From JAAYDY01 sp964500225 (lineage in GTDB: Bacteria; Planctomycetota; Phycisphaerae; FEN-1346; JAACEH01), in NCBI GenBank assembly GCA_964500225.1, contig CAZCOA010000022.1:1-45138 (forward strand): 45,138 bases of DNA. The letters run 5' to 3'. Below the pieces are notes generated by a model. It made no database searches. It was not told the DNA's origin and was given only the letters and a program-made list of their open reading frames with translations. Below, in pieces: positions 27,048-34,542 of the stretch (positions are counted from its first letter, which is position 1; each line of letters starts with the position of its first letter). The position numbers and the translations under genes are program-made.

Positions 27048-27224
27048 GGCTTTTCCCATCGCAGAAGCCTCCGGACGCCATGTTGCCACCGGTTGCCGTG
27101 GCATGCCGGCTGCGGTCCGACGGGCAGTTGGCAAGCCCGAGGAACTATCCACCATGAACAAGGCTCAGGGACTACCTGGACCGCCCCTGAGGTTGCCCCC
27201 ATCCGAGGCAATCGCAGCACCGGG

Positions 27225-28418
27225 TCACTGAGCCGGCGTCGGCGCAGCGGCCGGGTCGCCGGCGGGGGCCTTCTCGGGCTGAGCCGGCTCGGGAGCGGAT
27301 TGCGGCTCGGGCTTCGGCGCAGAGGCGTCTTCCTGCTGTTCGAGCTTCAACTGTTCTTTCAGCGAGTTCAGGGCCTGATCGATCTTGTCAGTGCCCAGTT
27401 TCTCGGAGAACTCGGCCCTGAGTGTCTCGAGCGTGGCGATAGCCGCCTTGAGGTCCCCCTGCCGGTGAGAAGCCTGGAAGTGCATCATCATGGCCTGGAG
27501 CCGCAGGTCGGGATTCTTGAGCTTATCCTTCGGGTACTCGGCCAAGAACTTGGCGCTCACCTTGGCAAACGCGGCCGGGTCGGAACCGTCGCCGGTGCTC
27601 AAGAGGCCCAGATACCAGTCGGCCTGCTCTCGGATGCCCTGGGCATTGTCTGCGTCGAGCTTGGCGGCTTCCTGGAGCGTCTGCGCGGCCTGCTCCTGGG
27701 CGTCACCGGCCACGGCCAAGGTGAGACCACGAGCCAGTTTCAGCTTGGCGAGCCGCGCAGTGTCCTCGGGCTTGGCGGCCTTCGTGGCGGCATCGATGTA
27801 GCCCAGCTTCTCATCTTTGGACAACTCCATTCGCGAGCACAATTCCGCGATCAGGAACAAGGCCTCCGTGTTGGAGGTATCCTTTTTGTAGGTCGTCATG
27901 CCCTCGGAGAATTTGAGCACATCGGTCAGCATCTCTTTCATGCCGGCGGGAGGGATGAACCCGATGTGACGGACCAGCACCTTGCCGTCGGCGTCGGCGG
28001 CAACGAGGGTCGGCATGGCGTTGACACCGTAGGCCTGGGACGTGGCCTCGTCCTTGTCCACGTCGATACGGACCGTGACGAACCTGGCCAGAAGGGCCTT
28101 GACGCCCTCGTCGCTAAAGGTCTGGGCATCGAGCATCTTGCACGGGCCGCACCAGACGGCAAAAAAGTCGATGAAGATGGGCTTGCCTGAGGCCGCAGAC
28201 TGTTTCCTGGCTTCGTCGAGGTTCGAGAGCCACCCGTCCACCTTGTGGGCGTCGGCGGCGGGTTGTGTCTCAGCGGCCGGCGCGGGAGCCGGGACAGCGT
28301 TTTCGGCGGCAGGCGCTGTCGTGGCGGCCTCCTGGGCGGCAAGCGCAGTGACCCATGGGTGTCCGGCCAGAAGGACAACCATCGCGCAGCTCGCAAACAG
28401 CAGAGTCACCCGTACCAT
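27225..28418 (-). CDS. Exported thioredoxin-fold protein with helical C-terminal region
   Basis: 397 residues. N-terminal signal peptide (~1-27, ending LAAQ) then a Pro/Ala/Thr linker, so it is exported. Residues ~55-170 form a thioredoxin domain: PIFIDFFAVWCGPCKMLDAQTF with the redox pair CGPC, and the cis-proline loop VNAMPTLVAAD. The rest is helical, TPR-like in spacing (AQTLQEAAKLDADNAQG), with an acidic Pro-rich tail. Likely role is disulfide exchange or repair of envelope proteins. AAGGAG before ATG 28418. Confidence 0.88.
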   Translation of the reverse strand: MVRVTLLFASCAMVVLLAGHPWVTALAAQEAATTAPAAENAVPAPAPAAETQPAADAHKVDGWLSNLDEARKQSAASGKPIFIDFFAVWCGPCKMLDAQTFSDEGVKALLARFVTVRIDVDKDEATSQAYGVNAMPTLVAADADGKVLVRHIGFIPPAGMKEMLTDVLKFSEGMTTYKKDTSNTEALFLIAELCSRMELSKDEKLGYIDAATKAAKPEDTARLAKLKLARGLTLAVAGDAQEQAAQTLQEAAKLDADNAQGIREQADWYLGLLSTGDGSDPAAFAKVSAKFLAEYPKDKLKNPDLRLQAMMMHFQASHRQGDLKAAIATLETLRAEFSEKLGTDKIDQALNSLKEQLKLEQQEDASAPKPEPQSAPEPAQPEKAPAGDPAAAPTPAQ

Positions 28419-28578
28419 GGAACGTTCTCCTTTGTGTATTCGGTGGCGCGATGGGATACAACCCATGGGGCGCCGTCGCGTGCGGCGCGCTCATATCCGA
28501 TGCAAACGGCTGCCGGCGTCAGAAATTCGAGGGACACCACAGGCTGCCTCGCCCTCCTGAAGGCGGCAACGAACAGTG

Positions 28579-28607
28579 ATTTTCCCGTTAGGACAGGCTG
28601 GTGGCAA
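28579..28607 (-). promoter_or_regulatory. Possible promoter of the exported thioredoxin-fold gene
   Basis: Minus strand TTGCCA, 17-bp spacer, GAAAAT. The -10 is poor and the leader would be about 155 bases, so this is tentative. Confidence 0.35.
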
Positions 28608-28660
28608 GGAAAAAGCGATCGCTAGAATCGGTTTCAAAACTGACACGTTTAGCTTGCGCC

Positions 28661-28825
28661 CTACATGAGTCTTTGCTTAGCTGGCCATCGAAAGGAAACG
28701 TGATAATACGTCGGCTCGCTGACTTCGATGGCCCGACAGACCTGCTTCACGCTCAGGCCCTTGCCCAGCTCCACGTCCGCCTGACGCAACTTCTCCACCA
28801 CCTGTTCCGGTCGATACCGCTTCAT
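28661..28825 (-). pseudogene. IS3-family transposase OrfA, truncated
   Basis: Begins MKRYRPEQVVEKLRQADVEL and continues through the helix-turn-helix GLSVKQVCRAIEVSEPTYYH, a close match to OrfA of IS3-family elements. Similarity ends at residue 42 (about position 28700), where normal OrfA continues with a W-R-Q/K-Y-G segment; here 12 unrelated residues and a stop follow. OrfB is absent. A relic, not an active transposase. Confidence 0.85.
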
Positions 28826-29030
28826 CCTCTGAGCCTCCTTCCGACTCCTCTTGTCGGCCGGGAGTCTCATTCAACGTGGACCAGTTTCCGGGGAGCAGGT
28901 CAGGACCGTCGGCGAGAGCCATGTGCTGCTGCGGGCTCGGCTACGCCTCGCCCTCCGCAGCACACGGCCAGACAACGGCCCTGACTCTCACTTCGAGTGG
29001 ACCAGAAAATGGGGGCAGTCCATCAGCACA
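28700..29030. mobile_element. Remnant of an IS3-type insertion sequence (left end plus start of orfA)
   Basis: Upstream of the orfA fragment, GTGGACCAG occurs twice in direct orientation (28876-28884 and 28997-29005), each followed by a G-rich stretch, and an imperfect hairpin (TGTGCTGC at 28922 pairing with GCAGCACA at 28957) lies between. These look like end and leader sequences of the element. The right half with orfB and the right inverted repeat are missing. The exact outer end is not fixed. Confidence 0.5.
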
Positions 29031-29097
29031 TCGGGAGGAGCAGGGCCATAGCCCGACTCCTCCCATGCGGTGCTCGTCGCCTGTAGCGCCCCCCGGA

Positions 29098-31911
29098 TCA
29101 CGGTGCCGTGATCGGGTCCATCGGCCGACCCAGGCTGCACTCGTCCATGCCCGGCCGGATCGACGCGTAGGCGTACTCGAGCAGGTTCCTCAGCAGCCGC
29201 CGCGCCACCGGATCCTTGTCCACGTGGTCCAGGAGCTTCAACTGCACGAGCAGCACCTTGCCGCGGCCCACCGGCACCTCGTCCACCAAGCCGTTCCAGA
29301 TATATTCGTCGGGCTTCGTCCACATGTGGGCGCCGATGCCGCCCATGATCGTCCGGCCGCCGGCCTTACGAACGTCCTCCGGGCAGTTGCGTATGCCGCG
29401 CAGGAGCCGCCCGTACTCGTATTCCAGCACGCAATTCGACGGCAAGCCCTCGACAATCGGGTGGTCGAACACATAGCCGATGCTCCGCATGGGGCAGATG
29501 TTGCGGATCACCGTCGGCAGCAGGCTATCGTAGAAGATCGGGTTGGCCGGCTCGATGAGAATCGCCACACCGCCCAGCCGCACCTGCCGCGACACCTGTT
29601 GAATGTGCTCGTACGACGGGCCGCCCTCTTGGAGGCGGTGACCGACCAGGATGAAAGGCAAGTGCTTGCTGGCGGTGCTGTTGGTAAACCGATTCTGCTC
29701 GGCGCCGATGCGCCTCAGGGCCGCCAGAAGCCGTGCATCGCCGCCCAGCGCACGCACCAGCGGGTTCGTCAGCGCCGGCTGCTCGACCACGGTGAACCGC
29801 AGCGGGTTCACGCAACGGACCGTCGAGCCTTCCTTCAGCACCGCCTCGGCCACGTAGCGGCCGCCCTTGGCCGGCGCCGGGAAGCGATCCGTCAGCACCT
29901 CCTGCACCCAGCCCTTGGCCGTAAAGGTTTTCGAGACGGTGTGGAACGCCTTGCCGCCGCTTTCCGGACGGAACGTCACGGTCGCCGTGTAACGGTTTCC
30001 CGTCATGTGTTCATTAACGCAACGCAGGTCGAACTCGACAGTCTGCCCGGGTTCCACGAGGCGCGACGCAAAATGCGGCACCACCCAGGGCGTCTGAGCC
30101 GCCGCGACATAATCCGCAAAGTGCAGCTTCGGTTGACGCCAGATGTCCGTAATGCCGAAGATTTCGCCCGAGGCGTCGGCAAGCTGACAAATGGCATAGG
30201 CGTCCAGATGGGGGTTGCTCCGCATCGACGACACCACCGCACGCACTTCCTCGCAGACCCGCTCGTCGTTGCGCCGGACAAACGTCTTAACGTCGCCGAA
30301 CACCTTCTTCAGCCCGGCCTCGTTGAACTTCTGCTTCAACGATTCCCAGTAGCTCTTATACTGGAGGTAATCCTCAAGCCCCTTGCGTCTATCAGCCGCC
30401 GAGTACCGCGCCAGCGTCCGGTCGAAGTCGGGCGGACATTCGTACGCGCCGAACTCGCTGATATAGATCGGGCCGCCGGCCTTGGGGAGGCCGCGATAAC
30501 GCACCGTCAGGGCCTCGTCCGTCACCGGCGACGCGCAATAATGGTGCAAGTCGCGCAGGGGCGAATACGTCTTCCTGTAGGGCATCATCGCCCCGGCGCA
30601 CTGCTCATACTCGTGGGCCCCGCCGGAGTTGTCGCCCACGATCCGCGTCGGGTCCAGCTCGCGAGCCTTCAAACTCATCGCCAGGCGAAGCCGGTCCATC
30701 TGGGCGTTGGTGAACGTCCAATAATGGTAAATCTCGTTCAGCATGCACCACATGACGATGCTCGGGTGGTTGCGGTCGCGACGAACCAACTCCTCGGCCT
30801 CGCGGACACAACGCTTCATCGTATGCGGCCCGTTGGCGATCCAGCCGGCGGGCGGCTCGGCGCACAGGAGCAGACCCATTTCGTCCGCCAGTTCGGGTAT
30901 GAACGGGTCGGGCTTCAGATGCAGCCGGATGAAGTTCATCCCGTTCTTCTTGACCAGATCCAGCTCCTTGCGCAGCAGGGCCGGCGTGTCGGCGAAGGCC
31001 AGCGTCCGCGGATAGGCCCCCTGCTGGAGCACCCCCTTCAGCGCGATGCGCTTGCCGTTCAGATGGAAGTGGCCGTCCCGGACCGTGAACGTCCGCATGC
31101 CGAACCGCACCGACGTCTCATCGGAGAGTCCATCGGCGGCCAGCGATACGGCGGCCCTATAGAGGAACGGATGCTCGGTGTCCCACCACTGCATGTTGCG
31201 AATCCGGACCGCCAGCGTGACCGTCGTCGTGCCCCGCTTCAGCGACACGCGCCGCGAGGCTTCGCCGCCCGTATCCTCATCGCCCTTGGCTGGACCCACA
31301 TCCGCCGACAGGTCCACGGTCGCGGCCCGTTTCGCCCGCACCGTCACATGCACCTTGGCCGTGCGTTTGTCCGGCAGCGGCTCCACGAAAATGTCCTCGA
31401 CGTACACCGGATCGCAGACCACCAGACGGACGCTCTGCCAGATGCCGCCGAAGTTCCAGTACCAGCCGGCCTTCCACGCCGGCGTGTCGCTGTGCGACAG
31501 CGGCGCGCCGCTGCGGAACCCTTCGATCGCCTTGCGCCGCGGCGGATCGATCACACGGACCGTCAGCTCATTGACGCCGGGCCGGACCTTCCCGCTGATG
31601 TCGAACTCGAAGGCCGTGTAGCCGCCCTCGTGCTGCCCGACCTTCTCGCCGTTCAGGTAGACCTCGCAGAAGTAATTGACCGCCCCGAACTGGAGCCGCA
31701 CGCTGCGCCCCGCCCAGTCCGCTTCGCCCTGGAACGTGCGGCGGTACCAGCCCACGCCGTCGTACCCCGGCCGCACCAACTCCCATACGCCCGGCACGTC
31801 AATCGCCTGGCCCCTTGGAAACTTCTCGAAGTACTTCTTCTCCTTGCCGATGTTCCTGTCGTCGAAGACCACCGACCACACGCCGTCCAGCACGACCGTC
31901 TGCCGCTTCAT
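29098..31911 (-). CDS. Glycoside hydrolase family 2 (beta-galactosidase/glucuronidase-like)
   Basis: 937 residues. Domain order: galactose-binding-like sandwich (~1-165, VGWYRRTFQG and GGYTAFEFDIS), Ig-like immunoglobulin domain (~180-275), TIM barrel (~280-600), then two extra C-terminal domains. Catalytic acid/base is E393 in MWCMLNEIYH; nucleophile is E486 in PIYISEFGAY, both where GH2 enzymes have them. The last ~200 residues (GGVAILIEPANPIFYDSLLP and onward) resemble a glutamine-amidotransferase-like accessory fold. No signal peptide is visible, so it may act in the cytoplasm on imported oligosaccharides. GGGAGG before ATG 31911. Exact sugar specificity cannot be read. Confidence 0.92.
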   Translation of the reverse strand: MKRQTVVLDGVWSVVFDDRNIGKEKKYFEKFPRGQAIDVPGVWELVRPGYDGVGWYRRTFQGEADWAGRSVRLQFGAVNYFCEVYLNGEKVGQHEGGYTAFEFDISGKVRPGVNELTVRVIDPPRRKAIEGFRSGAPLSHSDTPAWKAGWYWNFGGIWQSVRLVVCDPVYVEDIFVEPLPDKRTAKVHVTVRAKRAATVDLSADVGPAKGDEDTGGEASRRVSLKRGTTTVTLAVRIRNMQWWDTEHPFLYRAAVSLAADGLSDETSVRFGMRTFTVRDGHFHLNGKRIALKGVLQQGAYPRTLAFADTPALLRKELDLVKKNGMNFIRLHLKPDPFIPELADEMGLLLCAEPPAGWIANGPHTMKRCVREAEELVRRDRNHPSIVMWCMLNEIYHYWTFTNAQMDRLRLAMSLKARELDPTRIVGDNSGGAHEYEQCAGAMMPYRKTYSPLRDLHHYCASPVTDEALTVRYRGLPKAGGPIYISEFGAYECPPDFDRTLARYSAADRRKGLEDYLQYKSYWESLKQKFNEAGLKKVFGDVKTFVRRNDERVCEEVRAVVSSMRSNPHLDAYAICQLADASGEIFGITDIWRQPKLHFADYVAAAQTPWVVPHFASRLVEPGQTVEFDLRCVNEHMTGNRYTATVTFRPESGGKAFHTVSKTFTAKGWVQEVLTDRFPAPAKGGRYVAEAVLKEGSTVRCVNPLRFTVVEQPALTNPLVRALGGDARLLAALRRIGAEQNRFTNSTASKHLPFILVGHRLQEGGPSYEHIQQVSRQVRLGGVAILIEPANPIFYDSLLPTVIRNICPMRSIGYVFDHPIVEGLPSNCVLEYEYGRLLRGIRNCPEDVRKAGGRTIMGGIGAHMWTKPDEYIWNGLVDEVPVGRGKVLLVQLKLLDHVDKDPVARRLLRNLLEYAYASIRPGMDECSLGRPMDPITAP

Positions 31912-31979
31912 CGTGTCCTCCCATTCGACACCCGACAACACACGCGCACACCGGCCCCGTTCGGGAAATCGGAAACGCC

Positions 31980-32008
31980 ATTTTGCCCCTGCATGCGACA
32001 GGGATCAA
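31980..32008 (-). promoter_or_regulatory. Possible promoter of the GH2 gene
   Basis: Minus strand TTGATC, 17-bp spacer, CAAAAT; about 70 bases upstream of the start. The -10 is weak. Confidence 0.4.
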
Positions 32009-32228
32009 TTCCTTTCAACGCAGCATGAGTGTTATTGTGCCGGAGTATTTTCCTGGCGGGAACTCCGGGACGCGATATGCACCGGAAGGCATGCACACAG
32101 GCTCAACAGGCGCTGCGCCCTCTAGCGGGCACAGGCGAAAGAGTCCGTACGTGAGGCGACGCCACCTGAGCATCTTCGGCTGCGCGGTTGCCTCTGCCGT
32201 GGTCAGATGGCCCGGGGGCGACGGAGGC
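32009..32228. other. Intergenic region upstream of the GH2 gene
   Basis: About 220 bp with no credible gene on either strand. I see no repeats beyond short GC palindromes and no recognised RNA. Confidence 0.4.
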
Positions 32229-32669
32229 TCATGACTCCGGACGACCGGCTTCGGCCAGCACCTCGGCCACGAATTCCGTCACGGCCTCGTCGGTCAGTTC
32301 CGGATCGGTCTGTCTCGACACAAGCGGCCGGTCGTGCACCGCCACCGCCTGCGAACGAAGATACTCGCCGAGGGCCTCGAAGTACCGGCCTTCACCCCAG
32401 TCGTAACTGCCGAACATCGCCACGCGGGCTCCGGCCAGACGCTCCACATGACCACGCACGAACTCGTCCAGTGCCGGCGTCACCTGCTCGCCCGACCAGG
32501 CCGGCGACCCGATGAACACGGCGTCGCACTGTGCCAGATCCGATCGGCGGGCCTCGTCCAGGCTGGTCGAGAGCACTTTGCACCCACGACGGCGAAGTTC
32601 CTCGCTCAATCGGGCGGCCAGGGCGCCCGTCTTACCACTCGAAGAGAAGTAGAGGACCGTCGCTTTCAT
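32229..32669 (-). CDS. Flavodoxin-like protein
   Basis: 146 residues, flavodoxin size. Opens MKATVLYFSSSGKTGALA, where SSSGKT occupies the place of the FMN-phosphate loop; FIGSPAWSGEQVTPAL is the 50s-type loop, and MFGSYDWGEGRYFEAL the 90s loop region. It should bind FMN and carry single electrons in the cytoplasm, perhaps serving B12-dependent or radical enzymes (inference). AGGAGG before ATG 32669, promoter at 32732-32760. Stand-alone gene. Confidence 0.88.
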   Translation of the reverse strand: MKATVLYFSSSGKTGALAARLSEELRRRGCKVLSTSLDEARRSDLAQCDAVFIGSPAWSGEQVTPALDEFVRGHVERLAGARVAMFGSYDWGEGRYFEALGEYLRSQAVAVHDRPLVSRQTDPELTDEAVTEFVAEVLAEAGRPES

Positions 32670-32731
32670 AGTGACCTCCTTCGCTGATCGGTCTTTGGTG
32701 GCGGCCCGCACACTCCACGGGCCGATCATCA

Positions 32732-32760
32732 AGTGTAGGAGCCGGCCCGAGTCAAATCAA
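32732..32760 (-). promoter_or_regulatory. Sigma-70 promoter of the flavodoxin gene
   Basis: Minus strand TTGATT, 17-bp spacer, TACACT, about 63 bases upstream of the start codon. Confidence 0.6.
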
Positions 32761-32787
32761 GCGAAGTCGGGGTTCGGCCCCCCCCCG

Positions 32788-32826
32788 AAAAAAAAACCGG
32801 TCGGCCCGCCCAAAGCAGACCGACCG
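32788..32826 (-). terminator. Rho-independent terminator of the coiled-coil gene
   Basis: Reading the minus strand, CGGTCGG (32826-32820) pairs with CCGACCG (32804-32798) around a 15-base loop, and a run of nine T follows directly (32796-32788). It is the clearest intrinsic terminator in the window, lying 114 bp past the stop codon. A run of nine G follows on the same strand. Confidence 0.8.
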
Positions 32827-32940
32827 ATTCCCATGAAAAGAGTTGGCCCGAACGCCTCCGCAAACGCCCGGGCCCTCCAGATCCGGATGCCACCTGCTTC
32901 AGCCCCCCGCTCATCCCCGCCGGCTTCCCCGACGCTTCGC

Positions 32941-33198
32941 TCAGTTACCCTCCTCGAGCATCCTCCGAAGCATTCGGTTCTCCCGCTTGGTGGCCTCCAG
33001 GTCAAATGTCAGATACTTGATTGACAGACGCAGAAAGTCGAGGCTACTCTGAAGACTCGCAACGCTCTTCTTCAGCTTCTCGTGCCTCGCCGAAGTCGCG
33101 GCCATCGTTTCGTCGATCCGCTGCTTGTTCAGTTCCGGAAACCGCTGAACCTCGACCAGCAACTCACTGATCTGCTCTTGGAAAGCCTTCTCATCCAT
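32941..33198 (-). CDS. Short coiled-coil protein, unknown function
   Basis: 85 residues, almost entirely heptad-patterned helix: MDEKAFQEQISELLVEV, then KLKKSVASLQSSLDFLRLSIKYL and ending ENRMLRRMLEEGN. No cysteine, signal or membrane segment. It looks like an oligomerising adaptor or a small DNA-binding-protein partner, but the sequence does not decide. GGGAGG is 12 bases or so before the ATG. Ends at a strong terminator. Confidence 0.7.
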   Translation of the reverse strand: MDEKAFQEQISELLVEVQRFPELNKQRIDETMAATSARHEKLKKSVASLQSSLDFLRLSIKYLTFDLEATKRENRMLRRMLEEGN

Positions 33199-33572
33199 GA
33201 CCCGTCGGTCCTCCCGTCCGGCCTACTGCTGAGTGCAATGCGTGTGCCAAACGGAAAGACACCCAACAAAAAACAAGGCGAGGCCTTTTCCGCTCTGCAA
33301 CTCACGGCCCGCGTTGGGGATGTGCCTTCGAAACGACTTATGGCGGAATTGCGGGTTATAACGGCAAGTGATGCGTTTCATCATCACGGCCCGCAGGCAC
33401 CATCCGCATAAGTCCCGGAGAGACACGCGAAAACAAGGAATTGACACCATCTTGCGGAGCTCGTTCACCCGCCGCCCTGCCCGTTGACAGGCGACAACAC
33501 CGGCCGAAAGACCCCTCCCAACGGAACAGACCGCACGAACCGCAAGTCCATGCCTTATGCACCGCATAGACC
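33199..33572. other. 374-bp intergenic region between the coiled-coil gene and mrfB
   Basis: No convincing coding frame. Several TTG-boxes occur, but none has a matching -10 at 16-18 bp on the minus strand, so the coiled-coil gene's promoter remains unfound. A TTGACA at 33440 on the plus strand lacks a -10. Confidence 0.4.
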
Positions 33573-34517
33573 TCACAGACCGTCCGCCTCGCTACCCTGA
33601 AGAATGCGAACCGTCAGTTCCGCCAGAGTCAGCAGATCCAGGGCATTGTGGTGGAGCACGACCTGCATCTGCCGGGCATCGCGTGTGCGGACGAACTCGT
33701 GATACACGGCTGGAATATGGTCGCCGGGAATGTCGCCGCGGCGCAACCGGCCGCAAATGAACCGCTCCAGCGTCTGAAGCCGGCAATTGGGCAACACCGA
33801 TTTCCATCGCCGCCGCGACTCGTGCAGCAAATCCACGTGGTCCGCCCGCAGAGCCCGCAGCCCAAGGCCCGTCGCCGCAGTTCGGTCTTCGATGTATGGC
33901 ACGTCGAAGGACAGCCCGTTGAACGTCACCAGGGTGGACACCTGGTCCAGCAGCGTCCACGTGTGGTTGAGCATGGCCCGCTCTTCCTGGTAGTCGCGGG
34001 CAAGCACCTGCACCAGCACCAGCCGCCCTTGCCGCCAGACCAGCAGTCCGGCAAGGAAACACGGCATGCCCAACATGCCACAGGTCTCGATGTCAAAATA
34101 GGCAACCTTTTCGGGCGATGCCGCCGCTAGCGGACGCATCGACCTGTGCAACGACTGCTCCGTCACGTTCATCCCGCCGCCCAGGAACGTGCGATGGTAC
34201 TCGCCGTCCAAGCTTGCTTGCGCCGGAGCCACCTCCTGAATCGTCCGCTCGATGACGTAGCACGGTCCATCGCCCGTCTCGACCACGCACCCAGGACAGA
34301 GCGAGGCCAGATCCGTAACCGCCGCGCGGACAGGGCCGCCCTTGGCGCGCGGCCCGCAGGCGGCCCCCTGCCGACCCAACCGGTCGGCGGTCGTCAGGTG
34401 AGCCTTCAACGTCGATCGGTTCAACTGCATCAGCCGATCCAGGGCTTCCCGCGACAGGATGCCACGGCCCCCGTCGTTCTTCGGCGTTTCGGGCTTGTTT
34501 TTGTCACGTTTGGCCAC
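33573..34517 (-). CDS. mrfB: MrfB-like DEDDh exonuclease (YprB family)
   Basis: 314 residues. The C-terminal half is an RNase-H-like 3'-5' exonuclease domain with its four acids in order: FDIET (D142, E144), FNGLSFD (D205) and HHNALD (H290, D294), the HxxxD spacing of the DEDDh group. The N-terminal ~130 residues carry cysteines (C54, C74, C77) of unknown role. In Bacillus subtilis, MrfB works with the MrfA helicase in a UvrABC-independent excision pathway for mitomycin-type crosslinks. Here it lies 25 bp downstream of mrfA, same order as in Bacillus. GTG start at 34517, weak ribosome site. Confidence 0.88.
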   Translation of the reverse strand: MAKRDKNKPETPKNDGGRGILSREALDRLMQLNRSTLKAHLTTADRLGRQGAACGPRAKGGPVRAAVTDLASLCPGCVVETGDGPCYVIERTIQEVAPAQASLDGEYHRTFLGGGMNVTEQSLHRSMRPLAAASPEKVAYFDIETCGMLGMPCFLAGLLVWRQGRLVLVQVLARDYQEERAMLNHTWTLLDQVSTLVTFNGLSFDVPYIEDRTAATGLGLRALRADHVDLLHESRRRWKSVLPNCRLQTLERFICGRLRRGDIPGDHIPAVYHEFVRTRDARQMQVVLHHNALDLLTLAELTVRILQGSEADGL

Positions 34518-34542
34518 GGTCCAGGCAATCCTTCATCGCGTA

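Noticed and set aside
28876..32028. 1050-codon open frame on the plus strand opposite the GH2 gene
   Set aside because: It is the antisense shadow of a clear GH2 gene in a high-GC genome; the translation is Arg/His/Pro-rich with no domain, and it runs across the IS remnant and intergenic DNA.
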